This document shows, one piece after another, positions 26,391-34,226 of a stretch of 64,000 nt of DNA. The translations under genes and the position numbers were made by a program. The stretch covers positions 1 through 64,000 of the forward strand of contig JAFGJO010000007.1 in NCBI GenBank assembly GCA_016929065.1. Direction: 5' to 3'. The stretch is from Spirochaetales bacterium. GTDB taxonomy: Bacteria; Spirochaetota; Spirochaetia; SZUA-6; RPPD01. The notes beneath the pieces were generated by a model. That model did no database searches, was not told the origin of the DNA, and worked only from the letters and a program-made list of their open reading frames with translations. Position 1 is the stretch's first letter. The number at the start of each line of letters is the position of its first letter.

Positions 26391-26514
26391 CTGATCCAGG
26401 GAAAAATGTTGCATGGAAAATGAAATGTTTTTTTAACCACAAAAAACACCAAAGCAAAATGTTCTTTTTTTTTGCAGTAGTCAGGTCTTTTTGTGTATTG
26501 AGGAGTGAAAAATT

Positions 26515-26592
26515 ATGAACGGTTATTTTTTTAATAACAGTGAAAGGATGGCCATGCGGACATACATGCCGTTATGCGCCTGGCGGAAATAG
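26515..26592 (+). CDS. possible 25-residue peptide antisense to the pyrB end
   Basis: ATG at 26515 with AGGAG at 26501-26505 (9-nt spacing), reading NGYFFNNSERMAMRTYMP and ending at TAG 26590-26592. It lies downstream of a promoter-like site at 26360. Most of its length is antisense to the last codons of pyrB, so coding is doubtful; the transcript might instead be a regulatory RNA. Confidence 0.25.
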   Translation: MNGYFFNNSERMAMRTYMPLCAWRK

Positions 26593-27449
26593 GCAGCACC
26601 CGGAAGGGTGTCCACATCAGGGGCAATTTCATCAATACGGGGGAGCGGATGCATGACCAGTACCCCGGGATTATGGGCTTCTATTACTGAACGGGTGAGC
26701 ACAAAACAGCCTTTCAGGGCATCGTATTCCTCCGGGTTGAGAAACCGTTCCCGCTGGATACGGGTCATATAAATGACATCAGCTTTGACGGCTTCTTCCA
26801 GGGAAGCAGTTTTTTTATACATAATTTTTGCATGATCCAGTGCAGTGCATATTTCATCCGGCATCTGCAGTGCTGCCGGCGCACAGAAAATAAATGAGGG
26901 GGCAAATGGAGCCAGTGCCCATGTCAGTGAATGAACAGTGCGGCCGTTTTTCAGGTCCCCTGTCATCGCGATGGTCAGATTGACAAGACTTTCTTTTTCA
27001 TTGCGGATCGTATATAAATCCAGCAGCGCCTGGGTTGGGTGTTCCCCTGCTCCATCGCCGGCATTGATGACCGGGATGTCCGCGGTTGCGGCAGCTTCCG
27101 CTGCGCCGCCTTTTTGCGGCTGCCGCATGACAATGCAGTCTGCATAGCCCTGCATGACACGGATCGTGTCCGAGAGCGTCTCGCCTTTTGCCACCGAAGA
27201 CCCGGATGCTTCTGCAACACTGATCGTCTTCGCCCCAAGCCGGAGAGCTGCGGCTTCAAACGAGAGACGGGTGCGGGTGGACGGTTCCAGAAACAGACAG
27301 GCAATCAGTTTGTCTGACAACTCTTGGGTAATGCCTTTTGATTTGACCATGGCTTCCATTGTTGCCGCAGTATCAAGGATGGAGATAATATCTTCCGAAC
27401 AGAGGTCCCTTGTCGAAACCAGGTCGTGTCCAAAAAGGCGGGAAGCCAT
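26523..27449 (-). CDS. pyrB: aspartate carbamoyltransferase catalytic subunit
   Basis: 308 residues, the standard length. The carbamoyl-phosphate motif FLEPSTRTRLSFE, the catalytic loop LGAKTISVAEASGSSVAKGE, HPTQALLDLYTI, the domain-linking HSLTWAL and the aspartate-binding HPLPRIDEIAPDVD are all intact. It condenses carbamoyl phosphate with aspartate in pyrimidine synthesis. No pyrI regulatory subunit is adjacent. The ATG is 3 nt after the stop of the hypothetical gene at 27453-27989, so the two are cotranscribed with the hypothetical first. Confidence 0.96.
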   Translation of the reverse strand: MASRLFGHDLVSTRDLCSEDIISILDTAATMEAMVKSKGITQELSDKLIACLFLEPSTRTRLSFEAAALRLGAKTISVAEASGSSVAKGETLSDTIRVMQGYADCIVMRQPQKGGAAEAAATADIPVINAGDGAGEHPTQALLDLYTIRNEKESLVNLTIAMTGDLKNGRTVHSLTWALAPFAPSFIFCAPAALQMPDEICTALDHAKIMYKKTASLEEAVKADVIYMTRIQRERFLNPEEYDALKGCFVLTRSVIEAHNPGVLVMHPLPRIDEIAPDVDTLPGAAYFRQAHNGMYVRMAILSLLLKK

Positions 27450-27452
27450 TAA

Positions 27453-27989
27453 TTATTCCTCGGTCACGAGATACTGGCCGATCTGCTTGAGTTCCGGGAT
27501 TTTTTCATAAACAGGCGTTTTGTTTTTGTTCATGTTCCGGTCCAGTTCGGCGACCGTAAGGTAGAGTTCATTGACCAGGTCTGAATAAATTTTCAGGTTA
27601 ACCGGAAAATTTTTAACCGCCATTTCACCCAATACCTTGTCGGTGCTGGAATCGCCGCTGCTGCGGGAAAAATATGATTCTCCGCCGCCCGATAACAGGA
27701 ACCTGAGGTTGGGGATAACGTCCTTCCGTGCGTGAAAAATAAACTGCGCTGCAGCGATAATTCTGTCATACAATTCATCAAGCTGGTATCCCTGTACTTT
27801 AAAAAAATCGGCCCGCTCGGCAATGCTGTCCAGAAGGTCCCAGGTGCTTTGCGGTATCTGCATGGTGATAAGCGCTTTTCTGAGATATCTGTTATAGATA
27901 TTCTTTGTATAATGGGTTCGCATTTTTTCAATTAAATCAAATACTTTACTTTCCTTTACGAGCATAAACCCTGCCTCCCGGCTACTCAT
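27453..27989 (-). CDS. hypothetical protein upstream of pyrB
   Basis: 178 residues, predicted mainly helical, with no signal peptide. A Gly/Ser-rich loop (LLSGGGESYFSRSSGDSST) interrupts two helical halves. Starts at 27989 or 27965 are both possible. It precedes pyrB with a 3-nt gap, so it is the first gene of a pyrimidine transcript and could have a regulatory or unrelated housekeeping role. No known family was recognised, and it does not resemble PyrI (no zinc cysteines). Confidence 0.65.
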   Translation of the reverse strand: MSSREAGFMLVKESKVFDLIEKMRTHYTKNIYNRYLRKALITMQIPQSTWDLLDSIAERADFFKVQGYQLDELYDRIIAAAQFIFHARKDVIPNLRFLLSGGGESYFSRSSGDSSTDKVLGEMAVKNFPVNLKIYSDLVNELYLTVAELDRNMNKNKTPVYEKIPELKQIGQYLVTEE

Positions 27990-28068
27990 TTTGGTCCTGT
28001 AAATCGATGTCTGTATAAATGAATAGCCGAATTTGAAGCGTAATACAACTTCGGCTGGTGGTCAAGAA

Positions 28069-29010
28069 TTATTCCGGGTTATTTTTATAATACATGCCCT
28101 GAAACAGTTTCTGTTTTGCCATTTGTTCACGCAGCAAGATGAAAAATTTTGCTTTTACCGGAAAGGTGAGCGGGGCCGCCCGTTCAGATTGGGGCGTATC
28201 AGTAGTCAGCCGGAGGATGACGGTGTCTTTGGGAATGCGGGTGAGCGTGGTGATGGTATAATCAAGATACCGGTGGACAGAGGGGACGGTTATTTCACCC
28301 TGAAGGTATTCTTCAAAAAGCGGTGTGTCCTTTGGAATGTGAAGGTTATGCAGCTTGATCCCGTCGGGTTTCAAAGCTGCGATTGTGTCGATGGTCGCCT
28401 CGATTTCCTTTTTTCCTTCTCCCGGCAGGCCGAAAATGCAGTGTACCGCCACTTTGATTCCCGCCTGTTTCAACAGATGGTATGCGGCGAAAAAGTCTTC
28501 GGCACTGTGTCCTCGATTGATACGGGATAATGTTTTGTTGTGAATTGTCTGCAGTCCCAGCTCCACCCAAACCTCCCTGGCCGGGGTGACGTAGGATGCG
28601 AGAAGCTCTGTTTTTTCCCGGTCAATACAATCCGGCCGGGTGGAAACCACCAGTTCCACGAACGGGGCAAAAGCAAGGCTCTGATCATACAATCGTTTTA
28701 GTTCGGCTGCCGGTTTGTTGGTATTGGAAAAGGCCTGAAAATACAGGATAAACTTTTCTGCATGATAGCGGTGCTGTAAAAACCTTATAGCACCGTTTAT
28801 CTGTTCATCGATGGTTGTCGCGGTATCCAGATAGGGTGCCCGGGATCCCTGTTCATGGCAGAAGGTGCATCCCGGATTTGTCCGGTTTTCGCCCCGGTTG
28901 GGGCAGGAGAATCCCGCGTCGACCGAGACACGATACACCCTGCACCCGTATTTTTGTGTAAGGTAGTCGGCATAGGAGAGAAATGGAGGTGTCGCTGTTT
29001 GTCTTGTCAT
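28069..29010 (-). CDS. TIGR01212-type radical SAM protein (YhcC)
   Basis: 313 residues, matching YhcC length. The cluster-binding cysteines lie in the family's spaced arrangement, GFSCPNRGENR then PGCTFC. Further marks are FQAFSNTN, VVSTRPDCI, WVELGLQTIHN and CIFGLPGEGKKEI, all typical of the Elp3/MiaB-like radical-SAM barrel. The activity of YhcC is unknown; a 4Fe-4S, AdoMet-dependent reaction on RNA or a cofactor is expected. It is divergent from the gene at 29128 across a 117-nt gap. Confidence 0.88.
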   Translation of the reverse strand: MTRQTATPPFLSYADYLTQKYGCRVYRVSVDAGFSCPNRGENRTNPGCTFCHEQGSRAPYLDTATTIDEQINGAIRFLQHRYHAEKFILYFQAFSNTNKPAAELKRLYDQSLAFAPFVELVVSTRPDCIDREKTELLASYVTPAREVWVELGLQTIHNKTLSRINRGHSAEDFFAAYHLLKQAGIKVAVHCIFGLPGEGKKEIEATIDTIAALKPDGIKLHNLHIPKDTPLFEEYLQGEITVPSVHRYLDYTITTLTRIPKDTVILRLTTDTPQSERAAPLTFPVKAKFFILLREQMAKQKLFQGMYYKNNPE

Positions 29011-29127
29011 TGTCGTCCCCGGTCAACTATATCATACATAGTGGAGGATGTCAGGCGGGAATGCTTTGAGTATCCCTCTTGCATTCCCCGCATCCTCCAA
29101 ACTATAATGGAATGACAAGGAGTTGCC

Positions 29128-29694
29128 ATGAATCCAACAGACATGCTTAACCCGGTTTCAACCGCCGTCTCAACTGCGTTCAAGGGTGCTGAATCATTTA
29201 TTGAACTGTTGAAAAAATGGCGGCAGTACCGCATCAGCGATATCGCCACACTCCGCATGTTGTACCTGGAGCTTGACGGATATATGGAGGTGCTGGAGCT
29301 GCTGGAGCTGAAATATTTCAGGGGCCCCAAGGCGAATGCCGGCACGATCACAAAACTCCTGTCGGGTGTACAGCTGCCGGTTACCGGATTAATTCTTGCG
29401 AATGAGGAAGAATACGGGGTGTTTCGGAAAATGATGAAACGCGGCATGCTCGATACAAAAAAACACCGCAACCGAAGGCGGGATTATGAAAATGTGCTCC
29501 AGGCATTGAGTTTTATCTATTCCAAGACTCATGCGCTGAAAACAATTGCAGAAACAGAAGACAGGGTGCTGGTGAAAGAAATAAAACTCAGGGAACGGGT
29601 GGAAAACATTGTCGAGAGCATTACCATGGTGATGAAGGTGCTGGTCACTTTCAGGGAGGTGAATATCATCGCCCGCCGCTGGCATATTGATTAA
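29128..29694 (+). CDS. hypothetical basic helical protein
   Basis: 188 residues, strongly basic and helical (KKWRQYRISDIATLRMLYLE, KRGMLDTKKHRNRRRDYENV), without signal peptide. AAGGAG lies 6 nt before the ATG, so translation is clear. The C-terminal ~50 residues could form an amphipathic or weakly membrane-associated helix (SITMVMKVLVTFREVNII). No family was recognised. It stands next to the divergent YhcC gene. Confidence 0.65.
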   Translation: MNPTDMLNPVSTAVSTAFKGAESFIELLKKWRQYRISDIATLRMLYLELDGYMEVLELLELKYFRGPKANAGTITKLLSGVQLPVTGLILANEEEYGVFRKMMKRGMLDTKKHRNRRRDYENVLQALSFIYSKTHALKTIAETEDRVLVKEIKLRERVENIVESITMVMKVLVTFREVNIIARRWHID

Positions 29695-29723
29695 TACGGG
29701 GTGAAAGACGTGAGAATCGGGTT

Positions 29724-29972
29724 TTGGGGAGACAGGCTGCTGTGCGGTTTTCCTGGCGCCTTCCGGCTCAAGCCGCTGCAGAAATAACCGTGATTATCCT
29801 GTACATTGCGGCTGCTGCGGGTGTGTTCCTTTTTCATTCATCGGACATGATTATTGTGTTCCATGAGTCTGTGCATCCTGTCCCCTGTATTGTCGTATCC
29901 AATTTTTCGATTTATTTTGCGGGATTGACCTGCCTTGATGCATCATTGTACCGGGTGCAAACAACGAAATAA
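29724..29972 (+). CDS. doubtful small membrane ORF
   Basis: 82 codons starting at a TTG, with one strongly hydrophobic segment (ITVIILYIAAAAGVFLF) and a second weaker one. It has only a poor SD, and the first 20 residues look random. It fills the 284-nt gap between two genes and ends 6 nt from the convergent stop at 29979. It may be a gene remnant or spurious. Confidence 0.25.
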   Translation: MGRQAAVRFSWRLPAQAAAEITVIILYIAAAAGVFLFHSSDMIIVFHESVHPVPCIVVSNFSIYFAGLTCLDASLYRVQTTK

Positions 29973-29978
29973 AACCCG

Positions 29979-30845
29979 TCAGCCTGTTTTTTTCAGTACA
30001 ATAATATTTTTAAAGTACAGCACGAATAGAAATATTCCTGTCAGGCAGATCAGCAGAAACGGAACTGCCTCGGCCCAGTTTGTATACCCGTCCTGAACAA
30101 GCGGGATGACAATCCAGCCGGGAATGGTGATAAACATCATCAGGCCGTGAGTGATGCCGATACCGGCCAGGAAAAAACCGGGAGGGGAATTGCGGAGAAG
30201 GAGAATGGCCGCAGATAAAGCCATCGGGACGATCATTCCCAAATCCATGGCCTGCGGCTGGAACGTGGAAAGGCCCGCGAGTTCCTTCGGAAATACTCCG
30301 CTTGTCATGACCGGGATAATTCTCCCTGTCCACAGAATGACCAGGGCGGCGCTCAATATCAGGAAATATATGGCGAATGTCTTTCTGGGAAAGCGGGGAG
30401 AGACATGGTGTAAAAAATCCCTGATGCTGATTCCCCAGAGATTGATAAAAAACGCCGCCCCTGCCAGAGCGAAGACCGCGACATAGGCCAGAAACATGAT
30501 GTTAAAGGCCATCATCACCGCATACATCAGATAAACATAAAAGAAGTAGGCGAGAAATCCGGTATGCATCAGGCGCGCGCGGAAAGATCCCCGTGCCGAA
30601 AAAACAAGGATGATGACGAATGCAGGGATGGCGATAAAAAGATTTACTGCATCCCAGATAATCCCCTCGCGTGCCAGTACCGCGGGATCGAACCGGTACA
30701 GCCCTGTTCCCGAGATTAATGCTGTTTCTCCCCGGACTGTTTCATGTTCAAATGATTTCCCGCCTGAAGTGGAAAAAATCCCCATGGATGCCGCACAAAC
30801 AACAAGGATGATGATTGCAGCAGAAAAATATATACTCAGTTTCAT
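29979..30845 (-). CDS. polytopic membrane protein, unknown function
   Basis: 288 residues with about eight hydrophobic helices (for example IYFSAAIIILVVCAASMGIF, LFIAIPAFVIILVFSA, FLLICLTGIFLFVLYF). The start at 30845 is preferred to 30899 since AAAGGAG lies ~9 nt upstream and translation of the preceding gene ends at 30868. A soluble ~30-residue loop follows the first helix (GKSFEHETVRGETALISGTG). No transporter signature was recognised. It is cotranscribed with the membrane protein gene at 30868-31341. Confidence 0.7.
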   Translation of the reverse strand: MKLSIYFSAAIIILVVCAASMGIFSTSGGKSFEHETVRGETALISGTGLYRFDPAVLAREGIIWDAVNLFIAIPAFVIILVFSARGSFRARLMHTGFLAYFFYVYLMYAVMMAFNIMFLAYVAVFALAGAAFFINLWGISIRDFLHHVSPRFPRKTFAIYFLILSAALVILWTGRIIPVMTSGVFPKELAGLSTFQPQAMDLGMIVPMALSAAILLLRNSPPGFFLAGIGITHGLMMFITIPGWIVIPLVQDGYTNWAEAVPFLLICLTGIFLFVLYFKNIIVLKKTG

Positions 30846-30867
30846 GTTGTATGCTCCTTTAAAAAAG

Positions 30868-31341
30868 TTATAAATTGATAATCCAGAAAAAAAATGCACT
30901 TGCAGCAGCTACCGGGACTTTGATCAGCCATCCGATAGTCATTTGTTTCCGGATGTGCTGTGTCATGCTCTTGACGGTTAATTCCTGTGGAATATGGAGG
31001 AACGCGGGCCTCCAGACGGCGAGCACGAAAATATCGAGTACAAATGCATCATACAAAGAGAGCAGTGAAATTAATACCAGGTTTGCAGAAAAAATATAAA
31101 GAAAACTGTTTTCGGTGTATTGCTGGAAAAAAATGAAATTAAAGACAAGAAAATACATCCCGCTGAATAAAAGAAAAATTCCCATGGATAAAAGTCCGCT
31201 TGCGGGGATTTTCTTTTTTACTGTCCCGTCCCGTTTTCTCGCTGCATGGACGATGTCGGTCCTGTATACAAAAATCAAAAGAATATTCAACAGCATGCAG
31301 CCAGTAAGAAACCAGATAAACCCCGGAACAATCATTTGCAT
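30868..31341 (-). CDS. small four-helix membrane protein
   Basis: 157 residues with about four membrane helices (IWFLTGCMLLNILLIFVY, LLSMGIFLLFSGMYFLVFNF, LVLISLLSLYDAFVLDIFVL, PVAAASAFFFWIINL). Two ATG codons are adjacent (31341 and 31335), with GGGAGCGG before them. Arg/Lys-rich loops suggest cytosolic N-proximal loops. It is the first gene of a two-gene membrane-protein operon. No family was recognised. Confidence 0.7.
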   Translation of the reverse strand: MQMIVPGFIWFLTGCMLLNILLIFVYRTDIVHAARKRDGTVKKKIPASGLLSMGIFLLFSGMYFLVFNFIFFQQYTENSFLYIFSANLVLISLLSLYDAFVLDIFVLAVWRPAFLHIPQELTVKSMTQHIRKQMTIGWLIKVPVAAASAFFFWIINL

Positions 31342-31420
31342 CCGCTCCCTGTTTTTGAAATATTTTTGATAAATCCTACTTTTTTATACTGGTAATTTCA
31401 AGGTATGATCTGCTTTTTGT

Positions 31421-31458
31421 TAAAAAAATGCTCCCTGATGAGGACGCGCAGGGAGCAT
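31421..31458 (-). terminator. rho-independent terminator of the LysM operon
   Basis: A perfect 10-bp stem (ATGCTCCCTG / CAGGGAGCAT) with an 11-nt loop at 31428-31458. On the minus strand it is followed by a run of T (31428-31422). It ends the transcript of the LysM and lipoprotein genes. Bases 31459-31571 hold nothing else recognised. Confidence 0.85.
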
Positions 31459-31571
31459 CGAAATTGATTAATAATCCAGTTTATCAGAGAACGACCTGGA
31501 AATCAGGATTCTTCTCATTGGCTTTTTTATAAAATAACATAAACCTTCGATACCATGAAATATGCGGTATC

Positions 31572-32351
31572 TTATTTTTCCATGACCGGATATTTTTTGG
31601 CCGGATCATAGGTCCCCTCCCGTTTTTCACCATGAAGACTTGGAATTTCAAGCACAAGTTTCGGGTGAATGAGGTCGGGATTGTTTGTCCGGTAGAGCTT
31701 GTTTTTATTTGCTTCATATATTTTTTCCCATTGGGTGGGGTCATTATAGATAAAGCTGTACCCGGCAATGTTCCACAGACAATCGCGATTTGGCAGAATA
31801 AGCCGTACCACATAATACTTTGGGTAAACATTATCGTCAGTGGTGGTGGTGGTCGTCGTTGTCGTTGTCGTTGTGGTAGTGTCTGTTCCAAGTGTCATGG
31901 AGTCCGGTCCGGTGAGTGAGCGCAGTATGGTAATCGCCTCATTTGAGTAGGCCAGGCTCTGCTCGTAGTTTTCGCCCTGGTATTCGGTATCCGACAAGGT
32001 GATATTCTCCAGAACTTTCTTGAAGTTGTCGGGATTTTTTTTGTCTGTGCCTTTGCGCTGAGCAGCTGCTGCCTCGTCTTTTGCATATTTCAGCATCGAG
32101 TTTGCGCGGTAACGGAGAAGTTCGGCATCAACCCATTCCTTTGCTTTTGCAAAATAGGCGTGTGCCTCCTGTGAATATTCATATGATGTGTCATACTCGC
32201 CCTGATCATAGGCATCCTTCGCCATCTGCTGGTATTCAAGTCCCTTTTGATAATCGGGGCTGTCTGCAAGCGAAACCGGCTGCGCGAAAACTGTGGCGGG
32301 AAGAAGTAATCCCAAAAGAACAATACAAAATAAAAAATATACTGATTTCAT
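31572..32351 (-). CDS. secreted LysM protein with a poly-threonine linker
   Basis: 259 residues. Signal peptide LLGLLLPATVFAQ. Residues ~25-150 are helical and resemble TPR/BamD-like repeats (YQKGLEYQQMAKDAYDQGEY, YSQEAHAYFAKAKEWVDAEL). Then comes a run of 14 consecutive threonines, followed by a LysM-like peptidoglycan-binding domain (YYVVRLILPNRDCLWNIAGY ... LIHPKLVLEIP). It is the second gene after the lipoprotein at 32383, with a 31-nt gap. The pair probably acts at the cell wall/outer membrane, tethered by the LysM. The Thr codons are mixed (ACC, ACA, ACG, ACT). Confidence 0.8.
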   Translation of the reverse strand: MKSVYFLFCIVLLGLLLPATVFAQPVSLADSPDYQKGLEYQQMAKDAYDQGEYDTSYEYSQEAHAYFAKAKEWVDAELLRYRANSMLKYAKDEAAAAQRKGTDKKNPDNFKKVLENITLSDTEYQGENYEQSLAYSNEAITILRSLTGPDSMTLGTDTTTTTTTTTTTTTTDDNVYPKYYVVRLILPNRDCLWNIAGYSFIYNDPTQWEKIYEANKNKLYRTNNPDLIHPKLVLEIPSLHGEKREGTYDPAKKYPVMEK

Positions 32352-32382
32352 AATTTCTCCTTTATAAGTTTTTTATCATTGT

Positions 32383-33003
32383 TTATTGTGCCGGAGCAGC
32401 TTCTATGGCCGGTTCGTCAGACTCATTGACTGATTTTTCAAGGTCTTCTTTCGCCGCATCCGAAGCTTTCATGGCGCTGTCTGCCTTGTTCATTTTTGAT
32501 TCTGCTTCCGAGAGAGCGGCCTGATACTGGTTCCTGGCTTGTGTATACATTACATCTGCCTCTTCCCAGTTTTCCTCTTCGGCAAACTGTTTTGCTTTTA
32601 TATATGATTCCTGTGCTGCGGTGTATTTGTCGGCGACAGCAACATTTGCTTTTATAGTGTCTGCCTTCACGATAATGGGATCTATCTCGCCCTCATTGTG
32701 CTTTCTTCGGGCTTCAATTCCTTTTCGCAGTACCGTGCGGTAGCTTTCAACAGAAATATCCAGCGCTTCTTTTGATGCTGCATTGTTTTTTGTATATTCG
32801 GCTTCGCCTTTCTGCAGATTTTCTTCGGCGGTGGCATATGCGGCTTCATCATATTCTTTGAAACCAAAGGCGTCGATACGCTTTTTCAGTTTTTGCGCAG
32901 AAGCCAGTTCAGTTTCCGGAGCCGGAACCGGCGGGGTCGTTTCGCACGCAAACATAAAGATGAGAATGAACGTGCTGATAATAATACTGATTTTTGTTTT
33001 CAT
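32383..33003 (-). CDS. coiled-coil lipoprotein upstream of the LysM gene
   Basis: About 206 residues. Lipoprotein signal (IIISTFILIFMFAC, Cys ~19) followed by a Pro linker (ETTPPVPAPE). The body is an Ala/Glu/Lys-rich set of helical hairpins (YTAAQESYIKAKQFAEEENW, ADVMYTQARNQYQAALSEAE), resembling TPR-like or DUF4398-type proteins, and ends acidic. The start at 33003 has AAGGAG 7 nt before it, unlike the longer 33069 option. It shares its helical repeat style with the LysM partner, suggesting a structural envelope complex. Confidence 0.75.
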   Translation of the reverse strand: MKTKISIIISTFILIFMFACETTPPVPAPETELASAQKLKKRIDAFGFKEYDEAAYATAEENLQKGEAEYTKNNAASKEALDISVESYRTVLRKGIEARRKHNEGEIDPIIVKADTIKANVAVADKYTAAQESYIKAKQFAEEENWEEADVMYTQARNQYQAALSEAESKMNKADSAMKASDAAKEDLEKSVNESDEPAIEAAPAQ

Positions 33004-33190
33004 AAATGCTCCTTGATGAAATAATAGGTTCATTATGGCACTGAATACATAAAAAAGCCGGTGCATCACCTGACTGAATAGTTACCGTATGTATCTGAGA
33101 ATAAATGTACCGTGCATCAAATTCTATACTACCGCTGGAAACTGCTGTCGTCAAGCATGGATAAAAAAATATTCACGGCCGGGCTCAGGA

Positions 33191-34045
33191 TTACCATATC
33201 CTGAATTCTTTATGGAAAATTCTGTTTTTTCCGCTGTGTTTGACCGTGTACATAAACTCGTCGGCTTTTTTGATGAGTGTTTCGATATCCCCGGGAATCT
33301 CTTTTGTGGTGACCATGCCGATACTGAAAGAAACCCCCATATGCAGTTCTTTTGTCTGGTTTTTCAGGGCATTGAACACCTTGCGGACAGCAGTCAGGGC
33401 GCTTTTCGCATTTTCAATACTAAAAAACACAACAAATTCATCACCGCCGAACCGGCCCAGGATATCATATTTCCTGATATTTTTTTTTATTGTCCGTACA
33501 ATCTCTCTTAACAGTTCGTCCCCTGCATCGTGTCCCATTGTATCGTTGATTTTTTTAAAGTTGTCAACATCAATGTAGGCAATAGAGACTGGATTGCCCA
33601 GTCTGCGTGCCCGGGCGATGTGCGTTTCGACTGCCGTAAAAAAACCCCTTGAGTTCAGCGCTCCGGTAAGATGATCGGTAATGGAGAGTTTTTCAAGCAT
33701 CCGCAGCCGCTTCTGCAGGGCCACCAACAGCCGGATAATGATGATAAAATATCCGAGCCGGGAGGTGATTTCCCAGATCGGGATGAGTACTGAGGGGTAG
33801 ACAGTTTGGCGAATGAGTTCAATTGCGAACCAGAGTGCAACTGAAAGGAGGGCAGCGATGTATCCCCACTGGCTGCTGGCATACCATGTGCACATGATGA
33901 TGGGGAAGGTGTAGAAAATTGAAAAGTTGAGCCCGGTGACCAGGAAATAATCCAGTGCCGTGATGAGGATGATCGATGCAAAAATAATTGCCAGAAGCAG
34001 TTTTTTATTGAGAGTCGCAATCAGTCCGGCATTTATTTGTACCAT
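33191..34045 (-). CDS. membrane-anchored diguanylate cyclase (GGDEF)
   Basis: About 284 residues. Four to five hydrophobic helices occupy the first ~115 residues (LLLAIIFASIILITALDYFL, YIAALLSVALWFAIELI). A short coiled segment (ALQKRLRMLEKLSI) leads to a complete GGDEF domain: TDHLTGALNSRGF, DVDNFKKINDTMGHDAGDEL, and the active-site FGGDEFVVFF. No RxxD inhibitory site is evident before the GGDEF. It would make c-di-GMP. The start at 34045 has AGGAAAT upstream. No EAL protein lies in the window. Confidence 0.92.
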   Translation of the reverse strand: MVQINAGLIATLNKKLLLAIIFASIILITALDYFLVTGLNFSIFYTFPIIMCTWYASSQWGYIAALLSVALWFAIELIRQTVYPSVLIPIWEITSRLGYFIIIIRLLVALQKRLRMLEKLSITDHLTGALNSRGFFTAVETHIARARRLGNPVSIAYIDVDNFKKINDTMGHDAGDELLREIVRTIKKNIRKYDILGRFGGDEFVVFFSIENAKSALTAVRKVFNALKNQTKELHMGVSFSIGMVTTKEIPGDIETLIKKADEFMYTVKHSGKNRIFHKEFRIW

Positions 34046-34226
34046 GGTTATTTCCTGGTTTGATCCTATCATGAAAACGGAATGCTTTTCCATATTCTTT
34101 TTTTTGAAAATATGTTCAGTGCATGCATTTTCCCTCTATGTATATTTTTACAGAAGCGGTATAGTAGGGGCATGAAAGACTTCCGGCCTGCATCACTTTA
34201 TTACAGCCGGAGATGGTAGAAACAGT

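Noticed and set aside
31836-31884. Triplet repeat considered as a CRISPR or tandem DNA repeat
   Set aside because: It is in frame, encodes threonine and has no spacers; it is a coding low-complexity linker.
31484-31891. Minus-strand ORF overlapping the LysM gene end
   Set aside because: It is an alternate-frame shadow of the repetitive (ACN)n tract and LysM coding sequence.
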